This document shows, one piece after another, positions 36,401 through 48,408 of a DNA stretch of 64,000 bases (positions are counted from its first letter, which is position 1; every line of letters starts with the position of its first letter). The notes under the pieces are model-generated. The model made no database searches. It saw nothing but the letters and a program-made list of their open reading frames with translations, and was not told the origin of the DNA. Made by a program: the position numbers and the translations under genes. Where the stretch lies: contig JAGGNK010008670.1 of assembly GCA_017590115.1 (NCBI GenBank), positions 3,534,001 to 3,598,000 of the forward strand. Reading direction: 5' to 3'. The DNA comes from Montifringilla adamsi. Lineage: Eukaryota > Chordata > Aves > Passeriformes > Passeridae.

Positions 36401-37560
36401 CCTGGAGCTGCATCCATGGGAAGTGATACAGTCACTGCTCTTTGAAATATCCAAATGTACGAGGCATGAGGGACTTCTCTTCGTTACCACGTCATTCACA
36501 TTTTTGAACTCTATATCATCCTGATGCTTTGGGAGAATCTCCTCCCAAAGTAAACAAATTTTGGTGGGGCTTAGTGGAAATCTTTTGCAGCAGACAGAGC
36601 AATTTAACAAAATGGACATTTATGAAGAAAAGTTCCCGCTTTTGAACAAGTCTGTGAATCAAATTAACACAACATATCTAAAACCTCTACAGTCTCAATA
36701 TTTTGTCACTGGGAAGAGGGAAACACAAGTTTTGAAGGTGAGTCTTGGCATCCAAGTCCCTCATTAAAATCTGTCAGTTCTTGGAAACATCTGGATGTAT
36801 TTTGTTCACATGAGAGCAAAGCTGGGTCTACAATTATCTGCACCAAATGAGGACTCACAGCAGATCCCAACAGACTCTTCAGACCTCCTCTCTCTCCACA
36901 GGATGCTCTCAGTACCCTCTACCTGCCCTTTTTCTACCTGTTCCCCACCTATCCACCTGCCTGTGTGATTTCCTTCCTGCCTCCATGTACAACCCAGAAG
37001 ACCTTAAATGTCTCCACCAGTGCAACTGGGAAGCACTGGGGTCTCTAAGGGGTGCTCCCATAGTGACACATGGGATGTGCACTGATCTGGGGACAGCAAA
37101 TAGAGCACAAGGAGCCTGTGCTGACACAGGCAAAGGAATACACTGACTTGGTGAAAATCCTCGTTTTCTGATCCGTTTGTGCACCTCAAGCACAAAGAAA
37201 TGTTTGCTCTTAGTCCTGAGGCAAAAATAAATTAAACAGCACAGATTATCTCTAGAGAGAATCAAAGGTGAATTTGATACACGAGCATTTACTAAGGATA
37301 ATCTGAGAGAGGTGGCAAACACAACCATAGGCAAAGACTTCAAATTAATTTCAAAGCAGATCTGCCCTATAAAGTAATTGAAAACATACCCAGTTCCTAC
37401 AGCCATGTAAGAGCCTTGCCATTCCTGTGCAAGACAACCCCAAGATGCTCCACATGGGATCCTGACCAGTCACATGACTTTTAATACCCACATGATGGCA
37501 CTAAAATGGCCTATTAGATTTACAATGTCATTAACCTTCCAAAATGAAATGACTGTTCTT
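30401..37560. other. Long gene-free stretch
   Basis: No confident exon. 31.96-32.82 kb has exon-like open segments with splice-like words (see findings). A potential G-quadruplex lies at 32352-32381, an A16 run at 33760-33775. The 148-codon plus frame at 33777-34223 and the frames at 35.2-36.0 kb have no recognisable domain. 35400-35990 is GC-richer and CpG-poor. Confidence 0.55.
33760..33775. repeat. Poly(A) tract, 16 bases
   Basis: A16 after AAAGAGCTC. No retroposon body or target duplication recognised. Confidence 0.9.
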
Positions 37561-37769
37561 GGGAAGAAAAAAAAAATATATATAAAAAAGTAAATAAATA
37601 AAAATAAGAGAGTGAGAAAAAAGAAAAATAAACATAAGGAGAAAAAGTAAGAGAAGAAAGAGGGAAAAAAGGGGAGAGAAATAAAGAGAAGGAGGAAAAC
37701 AATTTTTTTTTAAAAAGAACAAAAGGAAAAAGAGATGAGAAAAGGGAGAGTAAAAGGAAAAAGAAGTAG
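37561..37769 (+). repeat. Purine-rich low-complexity tract
   Basis: About 209 bases of mostly A and G on the plus strand, interrupted by a short TATATATA (37576-37583) and by a T9 run (37703-37711). Motifs drift between AAATA, GAGAA and AAAGGAAAA rather than forming one unit. Open frames on the minus strand across it are low-complexity Phe/Leu/Ser strings and not genes. Confidence 0.9.
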
Positions 37770-38789
37770 CCTAAATGCTGCTGGGTTTCGGGTAACCAGT
37801 CCATGAGGAAATGCTGACAGGGGTCACTGTGGCATAATCTTTCATTCAGCCCCAAAGCTGTCACATCCTCCCCAGATGTCTGAAACATAGATATAAATTT
37901 TCATTATCCAGCAGAATAGGGGCAGAGGTACACAAAATGATTTTTTTTAGCAATCAAATTATGGCTCATTGTCAGATTATGTGTAAACAGTAATTTTGTG
38001 AAGTTTTCCTGTGGTCATTTATCTACACCCACGTTTAGTAGCTCTGCTGAAGCTGAAATAAAAAAGGAAGGTTTTTCAAATTACATTATTGTCTTCATAA
38101 TCAAGTTGAGGGACCATAAAAACTGAATAAAAAATTAATATTATTATGGAGGAATTTTGTCTTACTCAACTAAACAGCAAGGTCTCAATATTTTTTTAAT
38201 GAAAGCAGAAAGGATGCACCCCTTTAAAGGGACGAGGAAAAACTGCTGGTGGTGTATAAAACTAAACTGAGGTATCTGGAAGAACTCTAAAATCTCAGTA
38301 TTTTCCCCAGGTTGAGTGAGCACAAGGTCACACCAGGGTGCAGCTAGGCAGCTGCTCAGGAGCTGTGCAGACCCTGGGCACTGAGAGCCAGTGGCTCCAG
38401 GGGACAGCCCAGTCCTGGCCAAGAGAAAGATGAGACCTCTTCTACCTGAACCAAGGCAAACAAATGGTTTACAAGTGGAGATGAAACTGCATTTCTTATG
38501 GAAAGAAAAAACAGGTCATGCCATAATATTTTATGATTCTTCAAGGTGAATTCAACTAAGTATTAGAAACATACAGCTTGCCTAGATCTCAGGTGGTTAA
38601 GATGAATATCTTAATGACCACCCCTGGTGACAATAATGACTGGATAACCTGGCAGTTTAAACAGGTAAAATATTCCTTACAGGTGATGTCTTTGCAGCAG
38701 TGTTAAAACATGCACTTTGCTCTCTGGTCCTGCTCTGCCTTCAAAAAAGCTGAAGAAATGGTTGTGCTGATGGTTTAGTGCACAAACCG
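37770..38789. other. Intergenic or intronic, nothing specific
   Basis: AT-rich and plain; no exon or repeat family seen. Confidence 0.6.
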
Positions 38790-39500
38790 AGGAAAAAAAT
38801 GCCATGTTTCATTTTTGTCTTGTCTACAAGACAATGATATTCACATTTCTTCATGCAAGACAATGACACCAACAGCTCTTTGTGTCAGGAGGAAGTTGCG
38901 AGGCAGGATCCTCTGCGAAGGGCTGGTATGCTCAGAAATGCAAAGCCCACAGTATTATCTGCTTTATTATCTTGCTTTGGGACTGTACCAAATGCCCTGC
39001 AAGTCTGGATCACTGTCACCCTGTTACGATGAAAGAAGTGCCTTCGGTTATGAACTACTCCGGAGACACCAGATTAGAGTTCAAAGGCTATTCCTTGCAT
39101 TAGCAGCAAATGCAGGAATTCTGAGGCAAAGTGATATACTTAGTGTGAGCTTTTGCATATCACTCTATTTCGCTCCATAGCCACCGCGCAGTAGTCAGAG
39201 CTACTGTTTGAACCTAAGCTCCCTACGAGTTGAAAGTTTGGGGCATGTTTATTGGATAACCCAGATTCTTTTCTAGTAGCCATCAGCAAACACTTTGTAT
39301 ATGTCACAGGCCTCCCACTCCCTTCCAAGAGAAAAGGATTGGATGGAAGGAGGAAGAAAAACACAGCTATTATAGATTTAATACATCCCCCGGAAGAAGT
39401 AAAGCATGCCCAACTTCAATTTCATACAAGGCATACAGACAAAACTCAATATCCTCATTTAATCTGGGAAATTCCACGTGGAGAGGGAGTTTTATGGATA
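38790..39500. promoter_or_regulatory. Candidate conserved non-coding element with SOX-like repeats
   Basis: Opens with an inverted repeat GTCTTGT-CT-ACAAGAC (38817-38832) and a 29-bp-spaced direct repeat of CAAGACAATGA (38827-38837 and 38856-38866), each holding the SOX-type ACAATG word. CpGs persist at 39027, 39046, 39060, 39171, 39184 and 39227. Plus-strand frames of 121 and 146 codons cross it, without domains or good splice sites. I favour a regulatory element over coding. Confidence 0.4.
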
Positions 39501-40194
39501 CCAAGAGCCAGATTTCCCGCTATAACAGTCTGGCAGTGCATTTCCCCTGACTTGGACTCAGGCAAAGCTGACAGAGCCAGCTGGGCCACCTCCCTGAAAT
39601 GGTGCTCCCCACTCTCCCACAACAAAGTACCACATCAAAAGTTGTTCCAGCCAGGGAACGTCAGGAAATGCGTTTGGGCAAGAGATGTCTAAGCAACCCC
39701 ACCCCCAGCTCACACTCCTGTGTCCAGGGACCTCTGTCTTGGGTCTGTGATTTTATTAAAAAATCCCACAACAAATTCCTGCTTTTGGTACTGCGCAACC
39801 AATGCACAAAATGATGCTGGGTCTGCTTTAAATTAAAACAAAAGTTGCAGGAGATAGGATCTCTGATACATACTGAGTTGCTTTTCTCATCTGAGATTCT
39901 TCCTCAAACAGCTAAAAACAATTAGGATAAATGAGTAGATATAAAGGTCAGCAGTACAAACAATTCTGGGAAAACCAGATAGCTCACTGGATAGTTCCTT
40001 TACTTCCGTCACCGCAGAATGAATAGATACAAGTCCAAACGCACTCCCAGCGATCTGATTAGAAAGATATCCAGGGCTCCTAAACAGCTTTTGTGGTTTC
40101 ATCTCTTTTTTTTTCCCCCTAGCTGAATTCTCTCTGTGCTGCCAATCCACCCTAGATCTGGCGAGGCTGAGGCTTTGCTGCAGCAAAAACTCTT
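39501..40194. other. Intergenic or intronic, nothing specific
   Basis: No exon, repeat or clear motif cluster. 40107-40120 is a short T/C run. Confidence 0.55.
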
Positions 40195-40450
40195 GGGGTG
40201 TTTTTGCCATCTTATGGTGGAAGGTGCCGGAGCCCATAAGGGAACGCTGACATGTGGCATTCTGGCACGTGAATGTCATTCCTTGGGAATATTAGTCATC
40301 CCTGTAATGTCTAATGACATCACTCTGGAAGGAAATAGAACAGGAGAAAAATCAATGGACAGCAGATACCTACCTATTATGAACTATAATTGTGCATTTA
40401 CCAGTCTGCCAAGACATAAATCTAGTAGTTTAAAACCCATTTTAGCATAC
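40195..40450. promoter_or_regulatory. Candidate conserved non-coding element
   Basis: Unique sequence with facing words ATGTCATT (40273-40280) and AATGACAT (40313-40320), and between them TTCCTTGGGAA, which fits a STAT-like TTCCNNNGGAA pattern (40279-40289). GGTGCCGG and GGAACGCTG retain CpGs. Regulatory role inferred. Confidence 0.35.
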
Positions 40451-42264
40451 ATTCATATATGTTAGGAGGCTATTAACACAGGGGTGAATTATAGCAAACA
40501 GGCTTCTAAGCAGAGTCAGGATATGTATTTTTTAAAATAATTATAATGTTCAGCACTGTAGTTAAGACTCAAAAGGGTTTTGTATTCCACCAGCTTTTAT
40601 CCCTAACCAATCACAATGGCAATGAACACATCGTCTCAGATTGCAACTTTTCAACCCTGAACTCCTTTCTTGCTGCAAGTATTGATCATGGGGTGCAACC
40701 AGGAAGGCCCTTGTTAAGAAAAACTAGGAAATAATTATTGTATGGGGTTAGGGCTGGACTCAGTTCTCACTGAACTGAGGGCAAACCCTTTCACTCCTTT
40801 TATTTTGTGTTAGATTAAACTATTTAAAAGTCTCAACTCCAAAATGGACAAGTTAGAAAAGCCTGAATTAGGCCTCCAGAGATGTTTGGAATAGTGTTTG
40901 CTTTGGCCAACAGGCAGTGTTAATAATTCAGGCTGATGGAGGAAAGAGCCGCAGCAAATGGCAGATTACACACCAACAGATTAGGAACAATTGTGCAAAT
41001 ACTTCTGCTGTGGTAGCTCAGGAAAAATCCCTTTCTTCTCCTAGCAGTGGTCTGTCATGTAAGAAATCCTTAATAAATTTTGTATGAGCAAATAATAATG
41101 ATTTTTGTCAAAAAAATACAGTTTTAAAAATACTCCTTTTGAAGAGGAATTAGTGGGAAATGTTTATTAAAACACCAGAAAAACTTACTAATGATAGAGA
41201 ACAGATACCCATGGAAATTAGAACATGTTCACAATACCAGCCAGAAATGAAAAAGCAGCAGTAGTAGTGCAGGAAATCTCAGCTTTTCATTTAATATTGT
41301 TACATTCATTCACTCAGTTGAGTCCACCATAAACATCAAAGAGGTCTGATTTGCACACAGAAAAGTGCTGCCCATGTGCACAGATCTTTATTCTGATTGG
41401 AGTGCTTGACTTGGCTTCAGCCCTAACACTTCCATGAAACATAAGCTGCAATTCCTAAATATATTACTATTGTTACATATGGGGAAATACATGACTGTCT
41501 TCTTCCATTTTCCTCAGACTGCAGCCCACAGCCACCATCTTTAAAATCCCTTAAACAATAAATGTATGTTCTACATAATCTTCTACCAAAATTTTTTTTT
41601 TTGTTTTCCTAGATAGCATGACAAATTGTTTTAACTCAGAACAAAGGTAAATTTAGTACTTCAGGGCTATCTTTTTGGCTTTGACAAAACTGCAGCTTCT
41701 GATTTAATTGATTTTGAGTAAAATTCCTAGAAATTATATAGAAACTCCAAAAGTTCAAGGTAATCTTAGTCCAATTCTTCCCTACCTTTCCTTTTTTAAA
41801 ATTTTTTTAAATCTTGAACTCACTGATTTTGACAGTGGTGTTGGTTCTTCCAGCTGCTCCTTAAGGAGTGGCAATCAGCAGTCACACAGACAGATGAAAT
41901 TACTTCAAAAACTCTATTACACTTTTAAAGACATCTATTATACCAAAGTGAAGCTTATCAATTAATGACAGGACTAAGGGAATATCTTATAAGTGTGTGA
42001 AAAATGAAGGAAAATGTTGTGAGGAAATAGCTGAAGTTTTTGGAGCTGTTGCTCTGGCCCTTCAGAGGGGGACATGCTCATTGAAGTGTTACAGTGGGTG
42101 CCATGAAAACAGATATTCTTACCAAAAAATGAAAACCATCTTTGATTTTTTTGAAAAGCAGCTCTTTCATGGTGGGTAGAAAAAGAAGAGAAACTTCGCT
42201 ACACATTTCCCTGCTGCTGGAGCTCAGTGGTTTGTTTTCCACAACACCCACTCTATTTCTCTGC
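40451..42264. other. AT-rich intergenic or intronic stretch
   Basis: Plain AT-rich sequence; 40900-41000 is a weak conserved-looking patch with GAGCCGCAGC and ACAATTGTGC. No exon or repeat recognised. Confidence 0.55.
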
Positions 42265-42485
42265 TATTACACGATCTTCCCCTTCACGCCGCGGAGCTGA
42301 GCGCGCAGCCTCCCCACACACCCAGCCTCTTCCTCCCAAATACTTATCTCAGATTGATGATGTGGTGCAGGGCCCATGGCTGACAACATGTGCATGAACT
42401 CAGTTTCCACACGGTTTCGCCAGAATACGAGCGCTCGCTTTCGGGGCCAACGATTTAATGGCAATAAATATTTACTTGCAGTGTG
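42265..42485. promoter_or_regulatory. Candidate conserved element with retained CpGs
   Basis: CpG-rich for its surroundings: CACGCCGCGGAGCTGAGCGCGC (42286-42307) and a 25-base patch with five CpGs around the 10-bp palindrome CGAGCGCTCG (42428-42437). It ends in CGATTTAATGGCAATAAATATTTAC, AT-rich with homeodomain/FOX-like words. Either a small regulatory island or a non-coding exon start. No coding frame over 65 codons. Confidence 0.45.
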
Positions 42486-42675
42486 TGGATTCCTAAGGTC
42501 ATTTTGCAGCTCCAGCAGTTGCTCTGCTGAGTAAGTCTTTCTTTTAAGGATGCCTCTTTGTGAAAGACATCATCCAGCTTCTAAGTCTAAGTTTTTCATT
42601 AAAATGTAGCAGGAAGGGTTCTTAACTGGACATGCTGATTCCCAGTGCCAACACTGTTTTAAATCAGAACAAACT

Positions 42676-42760
42676 TTTTCAGAGCTCTAAGCACAGGCAT
42701 AGGAGCCCGACTTTAGGCATCTGCTTTTAAAACTTTTGGTGCATTTTCTAACAGTTTTCA
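42676..42760 (+). repeat. Possible ancient amniote repeat fossil
   Basis: Words TAAGCACAGGCATAGGAGCC, GACTTTAGGCATCTGCTTTT and AAAACTTTTGG follow the order of a repeat I recall with TTAGGCACCTGCTTTTGAAAA. Divergence is high, so this is tentative. Confidence 0.35.
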
Positions 42761-45349
42761 CTGCCTTTTTTCCAAAAGTGAATCCCACCCTGAACCTTTT
42801 CATAGGTTTTCAGTTCCTAACTCAAGCATGAAAATCTCCAGGATTACTCCACATCTGCTCATCTCAGCAACCTTATTTACATCTTAGTGAGGTGAGACCT
42901 CTCCCATCGTGCCGTGTCAAGACTGCTTCTCAGCTGTGAGATTTTTGGAAAGCATAATTGACATTTTTGTAATACACCAGCTCAGCTTTGCTATTTGCTC
43001 CCTTTCCAAAGAATGCTATGAGCAAACCACAACCAGAGTTTTTTTGGGAACCAGGTTTAACTGCTGGAAGACTGATTCTGCAGGAATTTCTGGAGAAATC
43101 AGACAACCTAAATATTGTAGGGTGAAACAAAATGCCAAAAGCAGAGCTGGGACTGGAGAGGGATAGATCTTCTCTAAATAGGCAGTAGAAAAAATTTGTG
43201 AAGGCCTTGGCTTCTGCTCTCCCATTATTGAACTGCTCCTGCCATAAGAGCTTTGTAATTATGTAAACATAGAATAAAAGAGTTTGATCCAAATCCCTGT
43301 GAAAGACTCCTTTTGACTCCAGTGACCCTTGGATTAGCCCCAAAGCTAAGAGATGGCAGATTCTTGGGATATGAGCATCATCACCTCCAACGTGCAAGTA
43401 TTCCCATCTTGTCGGGTAATACAAGCATTTTTGTGCCGCTGGAATCAGAAATAAAACATACTAATGGGATATCTAATACTTCCAGTATATAAAAAAATAC
43501 AAATTCCAGCTTAATCCAGTCTTTTCCAATTGCCAAGATGGGAGAAGGGTTGATATGTTCCCCTAACCCTCCCAAACTTATTCCAATCCTTTCTGGATTT
43601 TTTTATGAAGCCCGTGAGTGCAGGTCAATTTTTAACAAGCTCTCAACCTTTTGGCACCTTCTGTTCCTTTTCAGATCATTTTGATATTTTAGCTATTTCC
43701 TGGCCTGCTTTCAGTAGTGGTGTGCAGGTTTTCATTTGCTGAGTTGTAAATAATTATGCTCTGCCGTCCTGGATTTGTCTTCCACATTCCATCTGGGATG
43801 AGATGGGCCAAATAATTTCCTGTTTTCTATATACAAATGATAAATGCCCATATTTGACATAGCTTTCAGTAGTTTTCATGCTGGAAACTTTCCTGATGCT
43901 TCTCTCAGTGTGTGATATATAAGGTGTCACGTTTTATTGCGTGAATAACTCAGTGCTCTGCTCCAAAGGACAGCATTTTTCTCAATTTTTTTTTTAACCT
44001 AAAGAGTCAAAATGCTTTGCCAGTTGGAGGATTTAATATTCTAATAGAGGGCAGGAAGCAAGTAAAGCTATGTGACAGAGCAGACACGGCCTGCACTCTA
44101 AGTGTGGTGAAGGACAATAATTATCACTCCACAGGGAGTGATTAGGCCCACTGAAGCTTGAGTGATTACCCTTTCCTTTGCTGACCCTATAATCAGGCCT
44201 GGATCTCTAAAGTTATGTGCAATTTTTAGAAGACAAACTCTTAAGGAAAGCACGAGTAGCTCTCGCACACCATATGCACAATCAGATATTTCCAGAGGCA
44301 GAGCAGCAAGAGCAAACATCTACTACAGAGTATTTATATTACATCAGTGCCATTCAAATTCTACTGCCTGTGCAATAAACTCTTAATAATTAGTAGGGAG
44401 AAGAGAAAGAGCAATGCAATAGGACAGAGCAGCAGTTCTTACTAATAAAAAGGCATTATTTACCAGCACTGGCACAGGGTGCATGGGTTTTCCTCACGAG
44501 GTTTGTATAAAGGAAGAGAATGGCACTATCTTAGGCAGTGGTCTTGCCAAAATATTTCACAAATGCTGAGGTTTTCAGTAGCAGTCAGTGGAGTGAACAG
44601 GCCAAAGCACACTAGTGAGAATAAGAAGAGTAATCAAATGACAAGAAACTGTAAAATGGGCCAGTTTGCTTTCAGGGCCTTTTCCTCCTATAATATCAAT
44701 TATTTATTCAACAACATAAGATAAGAATTGAGAACACAATTGTTCAGGAGAAGTCAAAATGTTCCCCTTCACAATTTCTTTAGTCAGTGCATTGAGGGAA
44801 AAGCATGGCCTGCAGCACAGATAAACCTCACTGCATTTACCACTTGCCTTTACCTCACTTCCTTCTGACAACAAATCTAGGGTGAGCAGATAAGATTATA
44901 ACCCATCTGCTCCATTTTAGAGTGACAGGTGTGTACCTTTGCAAAGCCAAAATGCAGAAGCTCTCACTCAGCTCAAAGGCCGGCAGGGCTGTGTTTATGA
45001 TAACTGTCCCCACCCAAGGATGCAGGGAGCATTTTAGCTGCCCTGTAAACTCCTCTTTTTTAACCCTAAAAGAGCATAATGAGATAAAGATGAAGCTGTA
45101 GGATGTATCGGATGCACTTGGGAGATAAGCCAGTCGATTATCTGTAACATCTGAGCAGGCTCTGTGCACAGCATCCTGCAGTCCTTGAGTACCTGCCGGA
45201 CACAGGCTGAAATCATTATCTCAGAGCCTGTCAGTCTGCAAGTCTGGGCTCAAATACTCCTCTGCCAAGATTAGAAGAGTTGGTAGGGAACATAATATTT
45301 GGCCAATTTAAAACACTTCACAAGTTAGACCTGAGTAGGGGGGAGGCTT

Positions 45350-45401
45350 CAGATTGGGATGTCATTTCCAGTATTTCCACTGACTCCAGAGAGACTCAGA
45401 T
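45350..45401 (+). repeat. Possible ancient palindromic repeat half
   Basis: CAGATTGGGATGTCATTTCC, then TTTCCACTGACTCCAGAGAG and CTCAGATC, resemble the left half of a family with CAGATTGTGATCTCA and CCACTGACTTCAGTGGAG. Only partial agreement. Confidence 0.35.
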
Positions 45402-46041
45402 CGTGGCTTTCAACCCCAATTTCTGAGAGCACCTCTGCAAATAATCACATTCTCTAGTCTCAGTCAAATACGTGTAGGAAGGTAGACAAGAAGCATTTGT
45501 CTGATGTCTTGACTTGGGACCTTAGCAACAGCCAGAGAGAATGAGAAAGAAAACCTGTTTGGATGAAAAAATCTTCACTCTGTTTAGCCGTGGAACAAAT
45601 TGTGCTACTGTTTCATTCTTCTTTTGCCATTAGCTCTGTTATCATGTTGCTGGCAGTATTTCTCATCTCAACCTGCTCACCATATGTGCATGTGCTTTCT
45701 GTGCTGCTAATTGCCTCTTTTTGACAATATCATCTATACGTGCACACCATATTGCCATTTTTATCACTCTAAGCCTATTAATGGCTAGACTTATAGCTCC
45801 CAAAGGAATTAATATTAACCAGCTCTCTAAATATTGTTCATGTCTTTCAAAAACTCCTGACTTTTAGAGCCTGACTCTGGTTGTGTGTAATTGGGCTGCT
45901 GTATTTCATCCTCTGGGGCCTGGTGTCTTGAGTTTTGAAAGTGTAGCTCAAAAAAATTTATGAGAGCAATATTAATAACCAGGAAAGGCAAAACCTTAGG
46001 AAAAGTAAACAACTCGTTGGTTGTAGCTGTTTGCTTACCTA

Positions 46042-46125
46042 GGGTCAAAATCTGCCCTCAGATATACATAAGCAAGTTCAGTGGGTCCCTTACATACAGA
46101 TTTCTGTGGAAAGAATTTGGCCTGA
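46042..46125 (+). repeat. Ancient palindromic amniote repeat fossil
   Basis: Left end GGGTCAAAATCTGCCCTCAG and right end AAAGAATTTGGCC are imperfect inverted copies of each other, and both match a palindromic repeat I recall with terminal GGGCCAAATTCTGC / GCAGAATTTGGCCC and inner TTACACC words. The inner GATATACATAAGCAAGTTCA and TTACATACAGATTT are decayed. About 84 bp. Family identity is by recall. Confidence 0.5.
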
Positions 46126-46891
46126 GATGACTTCAGAGGTTTCTTTGTCAGCCCCATTTCCCAGAGAACACTGAACACTCCTACATGTATACACCAGCTT
46201 AGGCTTCTCTGCTAAAAAGAAAACAGTTGTAAGGAGATACTCATTTACCAGTGCCCAGAGAACGTGACAGAATTTTGACGAGGAATTTTATACCCCTAGT
46301 TAGGCTTAAAAAAATAAATGGTATTAACATGCCACTCAACAAACTGTCCCCACGCTGCTGGGAACCGTGCAAGGCAGATAACAAATGTGCAGCAAATGAG
46401 AACAGTGTCATGATTCACTGTAATTCCCAGCAAGACAAGACTCCTAAGAATACATAACATTCCATGGACTTTGGAGTGGGAGAACTCCAGACAGCAGACT
46501 GCACTCCCCGTGGAAGAAACATGAAATTAATACAATCAAAGGGTTTTAAAGCAACTTAATCCTTTAACTTTGGGAGGCAGAGGAGAGGGATTCGACGTAT
46601 CACACATGTCATTGTGGCCCCTGATGGTGAATTGGGATGGGTAGAGCATGTTGGCTTTGCAGACCCCAGCTGGGGGCACCTGGGAGGGTCTGGGAGTGGT
46701 GGGACACTGCTCAAAGGAGTCGCTCAAAGTAGGATCACTCCTACACAGCTACTGCAAAGCTATTGCTGGAGCCAGATGTTTAATGATTAGATGTTGAAGA
46801 CCCCAGTACTGCAGCATCTAAATCCTTCTCTGGAGTTGGGTTTCAATCAAAGACCAGCTAGTGGCCTTTTGCAGTTTTTAACCTCTTTTTC

Positions 46892-46952
46892 ATGGAATCA
46901 TAGAATGGCATGAGTTGGAAGGGATTTTCAGAGGTCATCCAACCTCTCTGCA
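46892..46952 (-). repeat. CR1 LINE 3' end fragment, minus strand
   Basis: ATGGAATCATAGAATGGCAT then GAGTTGGAAGGGATTTTCAG and GGTCATCCAACC are the reverse complement of the bird CR1 3' terminus. Only about 60 bp is retained, so it is a severely 5'-truncated or eroded copy. Confidence 0.9.
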
Positions 46953-48300
46953 GTTGTTGTTACTCAGCATAAATGCCCATTTTCTAGGAAGCCTGTGCGT
47001 AGACGTGGGTTGGCATTAAGATCTACATCTCCCTTATCAAGCACACAATGTTTCACTCCACATCCCACTTTTTCTGAAGGGGGTGGAGAGCTGGACAAAC
47101 ACTGGGAGGCCAAAATTTAATCTAAAAAGGATGCAACTGGTGTAGGCAAGATAAAGCATTTTGAAGACTATCTACTCGAGGAACTAAAGCACTGGTTTGC
47201 ATTCCCCTACTGTCCAAATTGTTGTTTTCCTCTTTTCTGACCAGGAGATGAGTCCCCTTCTCAGGGGTGCAACTTAACAGAAGACAAATGGAAGACGAAT
47301 TCCAGGAATAGTGTCACTGGAGACCATGGTTTATCATGAAGCAAGAAAGCAGTTTAGGAAGGGAAAGAAGGCCTCTCAATTTTTTTTATATAAAGCCTAA
47401 TTAGTGCAATGATCCTTCAGACCATTAGAAGGTGTGCTGATATTAACTGTGTTGCACTAATTAGCTAATATTCTGCTTTAAAAAACTCTTTTGTTTGACT
47501 TCTTTCTGAACAAAGGGACAACTGGAAGAAAGGAAGGGTGACATAATTTTTCCTTGTATTTTTTTCTTTTTCTCAGCTCATGAGGATTTCTTCAGTCATT
47601 TATACTTTTCAGGGCAAAAGTCATCTCAAAACAGCAGTAAGGTTAAAAGAAACTGATGTCTTGACCAGCATTAATTTTTTTACTGCTTTATAGTAAAAAA
47701 ATAAAAGCAGATAAGACACCTTTGCACATGCAATTACAGATCCCTATTGAACAAACCAGGAGCCTGCACTGAGAGCGTGCCCTGCTGACTCAAGCTGCTG
47801 TTAGGAAAGCATGCTGAAATGAGAATCTAATGGAAATTACTGTTCTCTGATGCAACAGTGTTTAAATGTGGAACAGTGATCTTGATTGATCTGGTCTACA
47901 TACACAGAAAACTGATTCTGCATACAGTGAAAGGAATGGGAAGGACAAACCAATGCTGACTCATCCTAGAGAAATAAATCTGGAACTACTGGCAAGAACA
48001 AGAATCTAATTCTGACTTGTCCCATCCTGACAAAAATTTCATGAGATAAGCTTAAAATTCATTGTTGTCAATATCCATCTGAGCTCTAAGAGGGAATCAA
48101 CCTCAATTACTCTCAAATGGCACCACCAGAGCCAGTGCTGGAGCCTGATCTGAGTGATGCCTGCTCAGCCCATCTCCTGCCCTGGTTTATGCCAGGGAAT
48201 TAAACTTAGGCTGCGTTTTGATGCTGAGGATGTCAGTATGGATCCACTGGGGTGTGTGGTCTGCCCAGCGCTCAGGCTGCTCACTTTCAACCACGCTGAA

Positions 48301-48408
48301 CCTTTCACTTGACTTTTGACCTTTCACTTGGCACTGTCTTGCCATTTCCTTGGTTTCACAAATTTTAGCCTCTCACTTGACCTGTGAACTGTGACCTTTC
48401 ACTTGACC
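48301..48408 (+). repeat. Degenerate CTTTCACTTGAC repeat cluster
   Basis: The word C[T]TTCACTTG[AG]C occurs at 48301-48313 and 48320-48332, as CTCTCACTTGAC at 48370-48381, and as CTTTCACTTGAC at 48396-48407. Several are preceded or followed by TGACC/GACCT, giving repeated nuclear-receptor-like half sites (TGACCT). Units are irregularly spaced, so it is a decayed minisatellite or a motif cluster. Confidence 0.6.

Noticed and set aside
37520..37888. 122-codon minus-strand frame rich in Phe, Leu and Ser
   Set aside because: It is the translation of the purine-rich low-complexity tract.
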